Part shown: one piece after another, positions 1-6,596 of the stretch | How the letters are laid out: each line of letters begins with the position of its first letter | How positions within the stretch are numbered: the stretch's first letter is position 1 | Source of the DNA: Lentihominibacter faecis | GTDB taxonomy: Bacteria; Bacillota; Clostridia; Peptostreptococcales; Anaerovoracaceae | Length of the DNA stretch: 9,888 nt | Assembly (NCBI RefSeq): GCF_014306095.1 | Contig: NZ_JACRWC010000045.1 | Location: 1-9,888 of the forward strand | Direction: 5' to 3' | Position numbers and translations under genes: made by a program | The notes under the pieces: generated by a model | Databases searched by the model: none | Told to the model about the DNA's origin: nothing | What the model saw: the letters and a program-made list of their open reading frames with translations, nothing else

Positions 1-33
1 TCGTCGGCAGCGTCAGATGTGTATAAGAGACAG
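1..33 (+). other. Nextera read-1 sequencing adapter (artefact)
   Basis: All 33 bases match the Illumina Nextera read-1 transposase adapter from memory. The last 19 bases (15-33, AGATGTGTATAAGAGACAG) are the Tn5 mosaic end. This is untrimmed library sequence at the contig edge, so real biological sequence begins at base 34. Nothing should be inferred from its ORFs or from its junction with the phage DNA. Confidence 0.98.
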
Positions 34-182
34 CCCGAGTACGTTCGCTGTTATGCTATAATCTCCTTTTCCTTTCTGAAAAACAAATATAAAAATAACA
101 CGCATTGCTGCAACTTTTCTGGACTTCTCTTCCGAAACATAGTATAAAATATTTAAGAGGTTCTGCTATTGCAGGGCTCCTT
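34..182 (-). promoter_or_regulatory. Intergenic region leading to a gene cut off by the contig end
   Basis: These roughly 150 bases have no supportable complete gene. On the minus strand they follow the terminator at 183-236 and run towards the contig edge. A good ribosome-binding sequence (AAAAGGAG, about 65-72) lies near the edge, suggesting that the next late gene begins here; in this phage type a scaffold or major capsid gene would be expected. The codon at the right spacing is ATA, not ATG, GTG or TTG, and only a few codons remain before the adapter, so no CDS is called. A TATACT -10-like hexamer (146-141, minus) has no convincing -35. Confidence 0.35.
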
Positions 183-236
183 AAAAAATGAGACGCTCCT
201 CCGCCCTTTCTGGTGGGAGGCAACGTCTCATTTTTT
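183..236 (-). terminator. Intrinsic terminator closing the packaging/portal operon
   Basis: A 13-bp perfect outer stem pairs 183-195 with 224-236 (AAAAAATGAGACG with CGTCTCATTTTTT). An inner CCTCC/GGAGG stem (198-202 with 216-220) lies inside it. Read leftward, the stem ends in a run of six T, as expected for Rho-independent termination. It starts about 20 bases after the stop of the small zinc-ribbon gene. The A and T flanks are symmetric, so it could also stop transcription in the plus direction. Confidence 0.9.
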
Positions 237-255
237 ATACCTGTAAATTCTTTAT

Positions 256-438
256 TTATTCTACTGTCACATTTGGCGTAAACCTAACTTCGTCATTGCA
301 TTTATCACACAAAAACGAATGTGCGGTCTTGTAATCTGCCCCTGCCGGTTTATAAATCCCCTTGCCACATTTCAGACATGTTACCTTTGTACCTTCTCTT
401 AATTCCATGGATATATCTCTATCAATACGGCTTCCCAT
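256..438 (-). CDS. Small zinc-ribbon protein, 60 aa, unknown function
   Basis: This last gene before the terminator encodes a 60-residue protein with two CxxC knuckles, C21-C24 and C44-C47, plus H40, consistent with one structural zinc site. Such ribbons usually bind nucleic acid or protein, but the family is not recognised here. The start at 438 is chosen over the in-frame ATG at 474 because AGGAGG (452-447) sits 8 bases upstream of 438. The start overlaps the 3' end of the MuF-type gene by 17 bases, so the two are probably translationally coupled. Its place between a head-morphogenesis protein and the expected capsid genes suggests a late-expressed accessory protein. The DNA is AT-rich like the 3' part of the gene before it, so the two may have been acquired together. 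Confidence 0.8.
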   Translation of the reverse strand: MGSRIDRDISMELREGTKVTCLKCGKGIYKPAGADYKTAHSFLCDKCNDEVRFTPNVTVE

Positions 439-1885
439 TGAAATAGCCTCCTTTTCTCCACTCAAACTCACCATATGCCTCTTTTACAACACCTATAACA
501 TATCGCATATCTGAAATGGTCAGCGAATCAATATTTCTCATCTGTTTAAGCTCATTCATATAACATAATACTTCCGCTCTCTGACACCCGCCGGTATCGT
601 AATAGTGATGGGTCAATTCATGAACAACTGCTGCAGCCGCATAACGTTCATTTGCATTATTTAAAACATGCAACTTCATAAAGTCGCCTTGACTATAGGC
701 ACGATCCCCGCTTGGCTCCGGGCGATAACTCAACTCGAAGTGCAATCCTTTCTCGTCCATATACTGGATTGCCCTTTTTCCAATCCTAGTCTTGTCTAAC
801 TCGTCGAAGATGCTCTCCGCTCGTATATCGCTATTGGCCGGAAGACTCGAATATGTAAATACTGTGTTCACTTTCGCTTTATTTATTATACCACGCTTTT
901 TTGTCCTTGCGTCATTTTTATTTTCCTGCCATTCCTTAAAGCTCATCCCGTGCTCACTATAACCATCCAACCACTTCTCGTAAGCATTCAGATCCATATG
1001 CGCCGTAGTTGCACAATGACAAGAAGGATGCATCGGCGGTGCATTTTCTCCTGGCATCCCGTCATCGATCTTGAAGATCTTGCCATCCAGCGCTTTACAG
1101 TTCGCACATACATCCCTGTTATGGCATGCCATATATTCATATTCTTCGAAGCCGTTTTCCTTGTAGGACTGCAGCTGGGCTTCCGTCTGCACCCTGGCAA
1201 GCTCCGTCCGCATCAGCCTCTCGGAATTGTAAATGGACACATCAAACGTCTTGCGGAGTTCTCTGGCCAATGCACGTGGGTTTTTCCCTTGAACCATTCC
1301 CCTCGTCAGCAGCTTTCCCAGCTCATTCCTAAGAAGATCCTGATGCATCCAGATCCGCTCGGAATACTTTGCATTATGAAACGATGCATTGACAATAGTC
1401 GCCGCCATCACTGCCGCATTGTCAGGAACAGACGATCCCAGGATTCCGGCCTGCCGTTCAAACTCATCCAGCGTCCGATCCGTCAGGATCTGTTCATAAA
1501 ACTGCTGCAGCTCATCAAAAGCACTGACAAGTTCAAGTCCGATGCTCGCCTTTAAAAGCTCTAATCGGTTGACCTTCATAGTGAGATTGTACAGCTTCAT
1601 TTCTTCATTGGCCTGCTTGGAGAAGTTCTTCTCCTTGACGTACTTTTTCGCCTTCCGGGAGTATTCCTCCATATCAAGCTTGGATGCCCGCTTCTTAGCC
1701 TGGGCAATAGTTATACCCTCGTCCTTGGCGTATTTTGCATAGAACGAATCTATTTCCTTCTGGATCTGATCCATAGCAAAATTATACGTCTGTTGGATCT
1801 CTTTCGCATACTCCGCTTCAGACTTGAGGTTCTTTCGCAAATTTTCCCGTTCCCGCTTTTTCCAGTATTCACTATTCGTTGCCAT
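422..1885 (-). CDS. MuF / SPP1 gp7-type minor head protein with C-terminal HExxH metallopeptidase-like domain
   Basis: This 487-residue protein combines a phage head-morphogenesis domain with an extra C-terminal domain. The ATG at 1885 (MATNSEYWKKR) is preferred over the GTG at 1894; residue numbers below count from that ATG. Residues 1-125 are charged and helical. The MuF-like core follows, with conserved-type RTELARVQT near 226-234, CxxC at C260/C263, and PPMHPSCHC at 283-291. Family members are minor capsid proteins bound near the portal, and some travel into the host with the DNA. After a basic linker (about 326-338) comes a domain of about 150 residues holding HELTH at 422-426 and a possible third ligand, E438, 12 residues on: the HExxH...E layout of zinc peptidases. 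This tail domain is AT-rich (about 42% GC by hand count, versus about 50% in the MuF core), which fits domain swapping. The head-protein call is firm; the peptidase activity is inferred. Confidence 0.88.
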   Translation of the reverse strand: MATNSEYWKKRERENLRKNLKSEAEYAKEIQQTYNFAMDQIQKEIDSFYAKYAKDEGITIAQAKKRASKLDMEEYSRKAKKYVKEKNFSKQANEEMKLYNLTMKVNRLELLKASIGLELVSAFDELQQFYEQILTDRTLDEFERQAGILGSSVPDNAAVMAATIVNASFHNAKYSERIWMHQDLLRNELGKLLTRGMVQGKNPRALARELRKTFDVSIYNSERLMRTELARVQTEAQLQSYKENGFEEYEYMACHNRDVCANCKALDGKIFKIDDGMPGENAPPMHPSCHCATTAHMDLNAYEKWLDGYSEHGMSFKEWQENKNDARTKKRGIINKAKVNTVFTYSSLPANSDIRAESIFDELDKTRIGKRAIQYMDEKGLHFELSYRPEPSGDRAYSQGDFMKLHVLNNANERYAAAAVVHELTHHYYDTGGCQRAEVLCYMNELKQMRNIDSLTISDMRYVIGVVKEAYGEFEWRKGGYFNGKPY

Positions 1886-3356
1886 CGCCGTCACCGCCGA
1901 ACATGTCCCTCATCACAGGATCCTTTTTCTGTTCCTCTGCTTCCTCCTGCAGCCGTTCCTGCTCAGTCTTGATATTCTCAACAAACGACGCCAGCTCCAG
2001 GAGCGTTTCCTGGCTGAACTCGGCTCCAGCATCCACCAGAGCTTTCAGTTCCTCCAGCACTGCCTTTGGTAGATTCGGGGTAAAGGTTACCGTGAAATTC
2101 CCCAAATCGTCGTTACTGGCTTCGTTGACAAATTTTTTGATATTCAGCAGCAGCCGGTACCGTCTCACAAGACCCTTCTTGAATCCCCTCTGACTGTCCT
2201 TTGCAGTCTGCTGGAATCCGAACAGCTTATATTTCATGGCTTCTCCGGACTGATTCCCGGAAAAGGACTCATCGGTCAGGTCTGGCACAAAGGAGATCTT
2301 GTGAATATCGCCTTGCAGCCGCTCCTTGTAGGCTTCCGTTCCGCTGACGTCATACTGCTTGTAGATGTACTTGGCGTCAGTCTGCGACTTGCTGCCGTCA
2401 GGATTGACACCGTTGGCAAGCAGCAGCAGGTTTGCCTTCTTCATTTCGACAACTTCTTTTACCGTGTACTTTGACAGATCCAGATCACCGGAAACGACCA
2501 GCGTAGCCTCATTCAGATCCGTCATGTAGTTCGAGGTATCGGATTGTGCAGCATCGTAAAGATCAATCAGAGGAATCACATCCTCGAATCCGCTCTGCCG
2601 GTATCGATCCGGGGAGTACTCCGTGATCGGGACTTCTCCCCAGTAATGCCGCTCTCTTTTCTCCTCTACCAGTTTCAGCGCTGCCATAGTGGTCGGCCGA
2701 TATGTGATGATTTCCTTGTCCGTGTAAACACTGACCATCACTTTCTCCCGGATGCCGATCCGGTATCTTGGGTATCGCACTGCAAAGAGCGGGGTTCGCT
2801 CTACATCCAGACCATAGCAAACAAACGTCTCGAAGGCGTTACTGATCACCGACCGATCTTCGTCGGCTCTGTTTCTATACTGCAGCTCATATGCCCTGCC
2901 GTACTTTTTGAAGTCCCGCCAAAGTTCCGAATCCAGAGATTCTACGTCATTGAGTTTGTCATACTCGGTGACCATCTCGTTGATTTTCTCATTATCGCTG
3001 GATTTCTTGATGGGGATCCCGGTGTTATAACCTACATCAAACACATTGATGATCTTTGCAAAATTATGGGCTGCACGGTGATCTGCCTTTCCTTCTTCGA
3101 CCCGCCGGTTCTCATCGTTATAGATCCCGGTGTTTCTCGCCTTCATGTAATCATCCAAAGCGGCAAGCCGCGGGCACTGTTTTTCATAGTGATCCTGGAT
3201 CATCTCCTGCAGCTTCTTCGCATCTGACAGGATCTCATCTGCCGTGTGAGCCCGGTACGAAAAGTTTGCTTCTGGTCCGTAGAGCTGCTGAAAGCTCTTA
3301 GACACGTTATATGGGCGGCGATCTTCGCCATGTTCAAATTCATTTACTTTATCCAT
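1872..3356 (-). CDS. Phage portal protein, SPP1 gp6-like family
   Basis: This 494-residue protein fits the SPP1 gp6-type portal family in length and motifs. Portals form the dodecameric ring at one capsid vertex; DNA enters and leaves through it, and the terminase docks on it. The N-terminal part (about 40-150) contains the typical Y-x-G-x-x-x-x-NH/HNFAK region with a conserved NTGIP-like segment at 111-115. A family-typical segment, SFVPDLTDESFSGNQSG, spans 355-371, followed by EAMKYKLFG, the region leading to the long tunnel helix. The C-terminus is acidic and glutamate-rich (462-494), as is common. The ATG lies one base after the large-terminase stop, and its end overlaps the MuF-type gene by 14 bases, so the packaging genes form one coupled unit. 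No frameshift or truncation is visible. Confidence 0.95.
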   Translation of the reverse strand: MDKVNEFEHGEDRRPYNVSKSFQQLYGPEANFSYRAHTADEILSDAKKLQEMIQDHYEKQCPRLAALDDYMKARNTGIYNDENRRVEEGKADHRAAHNFAKIINVFDVGYNTGIPIKKSSDNEKINEMVTEYDKLNDVESLDSELWRDFKKYGRAYELQYRNRADEDRSVISNAFETFVCYGLDVERTPLFAVRYPRYRIGIREKVMVSVYTDKEIITYRPTTMAALKLVEEKRERHYWGEVPITEYSPDRYRQSGFEDVIPLIDLYDAAQSDTSNYMTDLNEATLVVSGDLDLSKYTVKEVVEMKKANLLLLANGVNPDGSKSQTDAKYIYKQYDVSGTEAYKERLQGDIHKISFVPDLTDESFSGNQSGEAMKYKLFGFQQTAKDSQRGFKKGLVRRYRLLLNIKKFVNEASNDDLGNFTVTFTPNLPKAVLEELKALVDAGAEFSQETLLELASFVENIKTEQERLQEEAEEQKKDPVMRDMFGGDGDGNE

Positions 3357-3357
3357 A

Positions 3358-4605
3358 CTAAATCATTCCTTTCAGTTTCTTCGCTTGATCCATCTGCTTG
3401 TCCGGCTCTGGATTGGTGCTGACAGTCATATCTGAGTAGATCCCGTACCGGATCGCACACAGCACGTCATCCATTTCCTTTAGCGGCTCGGCCGAGTTCT
3501 TCTTCCAGATGTACTTGAATATTTCTTCCCGAAATCTCGGGCACTCATCGTACACGATCATAAACAGATCATTCTGCATCAGCGTGGCCACAGCCTCGAT
3601 CCCGGAAAGCACTCTGTTGTTTCCGAAATAAGCCTGGATGCCAGCCTTTTGAAAAGCTGCAATGTGCTCTGGTCTTGCCGGGTCACAATAAAAAGGGATA
3701 TTGCCGTATCTGGTAATCATCCCCTTTGCAGCTTCTATCCATCCATTTATGTATCTATGCTTTGTTGCATCCTCCTCGATCACGCAGTAGCTTCTCCCTT
3801 TTACGCCGATTGCAACGATTGCTCCGTAGTGCTCCCATCCCCAGTCAACACCGGCGATGATCCGATCGAAGTTGATCTGCCGTGCCTGATCAGCGGTGAT
3901 GGAGTGCTTCTGCCGATCAAACTGCGGATAAACAACCCCGTCTCCGGAAACCCACAGGCCTTTAACGCCCCGATCATAAAACATTCCCTTCGGGGTCGTT
4001 GCTTTGATCTCCCGGACATACCTTTCATCCAGGAAGGTATTGTCATCCAGGGAAAAGTGATTGCTCAAGATCCCGGATGCTCCCGACTTGATATAGTCTT
4101 TCAGCAGCCAGTGCTCCGGATGATCCGGGTTGGTATCTGCGATGATCCTTGCACCCTTACCGCTGCATCTTGCCTTGATTTCATCGAAGACTTCCTGATT
4201 GGCAAGGGACGCCTCATTGATGTATGCTCCGAAAGCTGTCATACCTCTGATCCGGCCAAGACCCGATATGGATCCATGTGAGGTCTGGATCACCTTCACG
4301 CCGAACAGGTTGAAGTTATTGTATTTATCAAACTTGAACTCGAAACCGTACTTATTGGACAGCTCCGTCAAGATATTATCCTGAATATTTCCCAGCGAAT
4401 ACCCTGCAAGGATATACTGCGGCGTATCGATCCCCAGCTGATCTGCCGTCTGGCGAACCTTCCGAAGCTCTGCCAGGAACAGATCGTTATCAAGCTGCGT
4501 CTTTCCGGAACGCTTGGCGCCGTGGTTTATAAGCATGAACCAGTCAGAATTTCGACAGGCTTTGAGGATCTCTATCTGCTTCGGTGTGTAAATCTTACTC
4601 AGCAT
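3358..4605 (-). CDS. terL: Terminase large subunit, PBSX/Terminase_3 type
   Basis: This 415-residue protein is the packaging motor, coupling ATP hydrolysis to DNA translocation into the prohead and cutting the concatemer. A Walker A motif, GAKRSGKT, lies at 29-36. A Walker B-like strand ending in acidic E131 (GAYINEAS, 126-133) provides the catalytic glutamate, and [10 protein letters not shown] (157-166) is the typical coupling segment. The C-terminal nuclease domain carries RNase H-fold acidic residues at D254 (AGVDWGW), D308 (YCDPARPEH) and D379/D380 (KEMDDVLCA). Length is normal for the family and every key motif is present, so it should be functional. Its ATG overlaps the small-subunit stop by 11 bases. 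There is no strong ribosome binding site, so translation probably depends on coupling. Confidence 0.96.
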   Translation of the reverse strand: MLSKIYTPKQIEILKACRNSDWFMLINHGAKRSGKTQLDNDLFLAELRKVRQTADQLGIDTPQYILAGYSLGNIQDNILTELSNKYGFEFKFDKYNNFNLFGVKVIQTSHGSISGLGRIRGMTAFGAYINEASLANQEVFDEIKARCSGKGARIIADTNPDHPEHWLLKDYIKSGASGILSNHFSLDDNTFLDERYVREIKATTPKGMFYDRGVKGLWVSGDGVVYPQFDRQKHSITADQARQINFDRIIAGVDWGWEHYGAIVAIGVKGRSYCVIEEDATKHRYINGWIEAAKGMITRYGNIPFYCDPARPEHIAAFQKAGIQAYFGNNRVLSGIEAVATLMQNDLFMIVYDECPRFREEIFKYIWKKNSAEPLKEMDDVLCAIRYGIYSDMTVSTNPEPDKQMDQAKKLKGMI

Positions 4606-5311
4606 CGAGCTCAGCCCCTATCGCATCAAAGAGCTTGGCGACCTTATCCTCCGTGGATGCCTGCTCACCGCCCTTGATTCTTTCTGTATCTGCCTTGATC
4701 CGCTCGATCCGGGCACGCTGCTCTTCTGTCGCCAGCTCCCAGTTCTTATGCAGCAGATCGTCGTACTTGTTGATCATACTCTCCAGCGTCTTCTGCGCCC
4801 TTGCCTGAGCCTGCAGGAAATTACTCTGCTTATCCCACGCCTGCTGAACCTCCCAACGTTCACCAATCACGTTGCCGTCCTTTTCTTCCACCTTTTCAAC
4901 GGTCTTATCTTCCCGGTCTTTCACATACATAATTTTCTGCGCCCTGATGATGGCTGCATAGGCAATCTGTATCTGATCCCAGAGGATGTCCAGCGGATCC
5001 TTTGGCATTTCCTTTATAATTGAAACGGTTTCTTCCGGAAGATACTTCGAGAAGAAACCGTATTTTTCTGCTTTTTTGTTTCCGGGTGGTCCTCCTGAGC
5101 TGTTCTTGTTGCCCGGCTGAGCACCTCTTTTTGTGTGCGTACTTTTTTCTGGTTTTGTGTGCGCACCTTTTTTACCGTCCTTAGACCACTTGTGCCGCGT
5201 CTTCCAGGACTTCACCGTATTGAGTGTCACGCCATATTTCTCGGCGATTTCCTTATATTTCATCCCGGCCATATAATCCTGCTCGGCCAGTTCGTAGTTC
5301 TTTAAATCCAC
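4595..5311 (-). CDS. terS: Terminase small subunit, PBSX type
   Basis: This 238-residue protein recognises the viral packaging site and delivers DNA to the large subunit. An N-terminal helix-turn-helix lies at about 10-40 ([18 protein letters not shown]). A Gly/Asn/Lys-rich linker with the GNKN...KYGFF signature of PBSX-type small terminases follows (about 64-85), then a long helical oligomerisation region. The start is uncertain. A TTG at 5395 would extend the protein, but that reading passes through the terminator at 5347-5372 and has no ribosome binding site. An ATG at 5326 also lacks one. The GTG at 5311 has GAGGTGG five bases upstream and places the HTH at the usual distance from the N-terminus, so it is used here. 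The linker DNA contains a direct repeat (see separate entry). Confidence 0.9.
   Translation of the reverse strand: MDLKNYELAEQDYMAGMKYKEIAEKYGVTLNTVKSWKTRHKWSKDGKKGAHTKPEKSTHTKRGAQPGNKNSSGGPPGNKKAEKYGFFSKYLPEETVSIIKEMPKDPLDILWDQIQIAYAAIIRAQKIMYVKDREDKTVEKVEEKDGNVIGERWEVQQAWDKQSNFLQAQARAQKTLESMINKYDDLLHKNWELATEEQRARIERIKADTERIKGGEQASTEDKVAKLFDAIGAELDAE
5133..5166. repeat. Two-copy direct repeat inside the small-terminase gene
   Basis: GTGTGCGTAC (5133-5142) and GTGTGCGCAC (5157-5166) are 24 bases apart start to start. Both are flanked by T-runs (TTTT before, TTTTTT after), so about 20 bases are repeated with few changes. The second copy contains the palindrome GTGCGCAC. In protein they give the repeated His-Thr-Lys in the linker. 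Packaging initiation sites of pac-type phages often lie in or beside the small-terminase gene, so a recognition role is possible. A simple protein-level repeat is an equally good explanation. Confidence 0.5.
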
Positions 5312-5346
5312 ATCACCACCTCTCATTCGTCGGTTTTGCACATACG

Positions 5347-5372
5347 AAAAAAGAACCCGGCTTGGGGTTCTT
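5347..5372 (-). terminator. Intrinsic terminator after the moron-like gene
   Basis: A perfect 8-bp stem pairs AAGAACCC (5351-5358) with GGGTTCTT (5365-5372) around a 6-base loop. Read leftward it ends in a run of six T (bases 5352-5347). It sits 39 bases after the stop of the membrane/zinc-ribbon gene and just before the small-terminase start. It isolates the preceding gene and argues against starting the terminase gene upstream of it. Confidence 0.85.
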
Positions 5373-5410
5373 GCGTCTTTTAATTCTTTGCTCAAATGTC
5401 TTTTGACAGC

Positions 5411-5575
5411 CTACTCTTTTAAACTAAGTTCAACATAACCGCAATTCTTGCAAATATACGCAGACTTTGGTGAGCACGGCTCCTGCTGTTTGTCTCCTGT
5501 CTTTCCTTCATACAAAACAATTCCTTGGGAAAGCGTAACTTTTTCCATTTCTTTTTCACATCGCAAACACTTCAT
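5411..5575 (-). CDS. Possible internally started 54-aa zinc-ribbon protein
   Basis: This is the in-frame C-terminal end of the larger gene and may be translated on its own. The ATG at 5575 has AGGAGG at 5586-5581, with a 5-base spacer, as good a ribosome binding site as any in the window. The product starts MKCLRC, exactly as free-standing phage zinc ribbons often do, and has two CxxC pairs (C3/C6 and C42/C45). It may be a genuine second product. Alternatively, it is a relic of a formerly separate gene that became fused in frame to the membrane gene upstream. It should not be counted as a separate locus without evidence. Confidence 0.45.
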   Translation of the reverse strand: MKCLRCEKEMEKVTLSQGIVLYEGKTGDKQQEPCSPKSAYICKNCGYVELSLKE

Positions 5576-6307
5576 AATTTCCTCCTCTGCGTTTTTGTCT
5601 GATTCCCTCAAACCATCTATGAATAAATATAACATTCGGGCTTCTTCTCCGTTAGGATTATTTATCAATTCATTCAGCACATTCTTTTTATGTAGTTTCT
5701 CCTGGAGCTTTTCCTTTGCCTTTTCCCACTTTTTGCCCCTGTGTGCCACGACTTTGGTGGAATGCCTGTTTATATCTCGCACAATGGCTTTTTCCAAGCT
5801 GTCACGCCAATCTAAAATGTCAAATAGAAAAATAGTACCCATCTCCGGATAATGATTGACCATGCCCTCACGTGCTATAAAATTAGCCATTTCCATAAAT
5901 CTACTAGAACCGTACCACAGATGTGCAGCAACTTCATCACTTAAATACTTTTCATAATCCCCTCTTGCATCATTTATCTCAAACACGAATTCTAAAAAAG
6001 CATTAGAATCGGACATGATTGCCAGATACACGCCTTCGGGGTTGAGAAAGCTTACTTGCTCTTCGTCCAATCTTTTTTCAATATCGTAGATTTCTTGAGT
6101 ATGCGCCTTCCTTTCAATATCCCATACTGCAAGCAGTGCATTCGCTATCTTTTCACCAATCACGTCCTGAAACCTCACTTTTTGCTCTTTACGCAACTTA
6201 AACCTATAAAAAATATGGCTCGCCGCAACAGAAACAACGGCAACAACAATACCGGTCAAAATTTCTCCTGCATATACGACTAAAAAGTTGTGTAGAATTT
6301 CAGACAT
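5411..6307 (-). CDS. Moron-like membrane-anchored protein with C-terminal zinc ribbon, unknown function
   Basis: This 298-residue protein is not recognised as a named family. One predicted transmembrane segment spans about 14-34 (GEILTGIVVAVVSVAASHIFY), followed by positively charged residues (RFKLRKEQK), which suggests a cytoplasmic body. Residues 40-244 are mostly helical and charged, with a Lys/Glu-rich stretch at about 191-209. The end holds two CxxC pairs (C247/C250 and C286/C289). The ATG at 6307 is chosen because GGAGGG lies six bases upstream; the in-frame ATG at 6370 would put the promoter inside the gene. The gene has its own promoter and terminator and about 40% GC against roughly 50% or more in the terminase genes, the usual signature of a phage moron. 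Morons at this site often alter the host or exclude other phages, but nothing in the sequence proves a role. Confidence 0.85.
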   Translation of the reverse strand: MSEILHNFLVVYAGEILTGIVVAVVSVAASHIFYRFKLRKEQKVRFQDVIGEKIANALLAVWDIERKAHTQEIYDIEKRLDEEQVSFLNPEGVYLAIMSDSNAFLEFVFEINDARGDYEKYLSDEVAAHLWYGSSRFMEMANFIAREGMVNHYPEMGTIFLFDILDWRDSLEKAIVRDINRHSTKVVAHRGKKWEKAKEKLQEKLHKKNVLNELINNPNGEEARMLYLFIDGLRESDKNAEEEIMKCLRCEKEMEKVTLSQGIVLYEGKTGDKQQEPCSPKSAYICKNCGYVELSLKE

Positions 6308-6326
6308 GATTTCCCTCCGTCTCACC

Positions 6327-6355
6327 ATTCTACACCATTCGTCGTATTTTGTAAA
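6327..6355 (-). promoter_or_regulatory. Promoter for the moron-like gene
   Basis: On the minus strand, TTTACA (6355-6350) and TAGAAT (6332-6327) are separated by exactly 17 bases. Each matches the vegetative-sigma consensus at five of six positions. The expected start, near 6320, leaves only a short leader before the GGAGGG ribosome binding site (6318-6313) and the ATG at 6307. The match is strong enough to expect expression independent of the late programme, for example in a lysogen. Confidence 0.7.
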
Positions 6356-6488
6356 ACAAAAGATACCCATCGCTGAGTACCTTCCGCCGTCATTTATGTA
6401 TAAGGAGTCATCAAAAAATGTTTTAGAGCCTCTTTTACAATTCCATTTCCCCCATCACCATATTACAACAACGACGAAGCCTTACACA

Positions 6489-6520
6489 GCCAAAACCTCC
6501 CATCAAGGGAGCTTTCTGGC
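6489..6520 (-). other. Leader stem-loop
   Basis: As minus-strand RNA, GCCA, AAA and CTCCC on one side pair with GGGAG, TTT and TGGC on the other, around a TTGAT loop. That is 12 base pairs interrupted by one bulged G and one G-G mismatch. No T-run follows, so it is not an intrinsic terminator. It may stabilise or regulate the long leader of the late transcript. Confidence 0.5.
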
Positions 6521-6596
6521 CGTTGTTATTCCAAGTAAAAGGAGATTCAGCAAAGTCTATGTCAAAAGTGACTTTGTGGATTTTTTCCACGATATC

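Noticed and set aside
54..62. Extended -10-like TGCTATAAT on the plus strand near the contig start
   Set aside because: The upstream sequence is adapter, and no plus-strand gene follows, so it is most likely a chance match.
950..1555. 201-codon plus-strand frame opposite the MuF-type gene
   Set aside because: It is antisense to a well-supported head protein and has no recognisable motifs or ribosome binding site.
2544..3227. 227-codon plus-strand frame opposite the portal gene
   Set aside because: It is a mirror of portal coding sequence, without family features.
3649..4281. 210-codon plus-strand frame opposite the large terminase
   Set aside because: It is antisense to a gene with all terminase motifs intact, and nothing supports translation.
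6435..6590. Minus-strand 51-codon frame starting GTG after the regulator gene, in frame with its stop
   Set aside because: The GTG coincides with the predicted transcript start and has no ribosome binding site; the product resembles no family. Stop-codon read-through from the regulator gene has no visible support.
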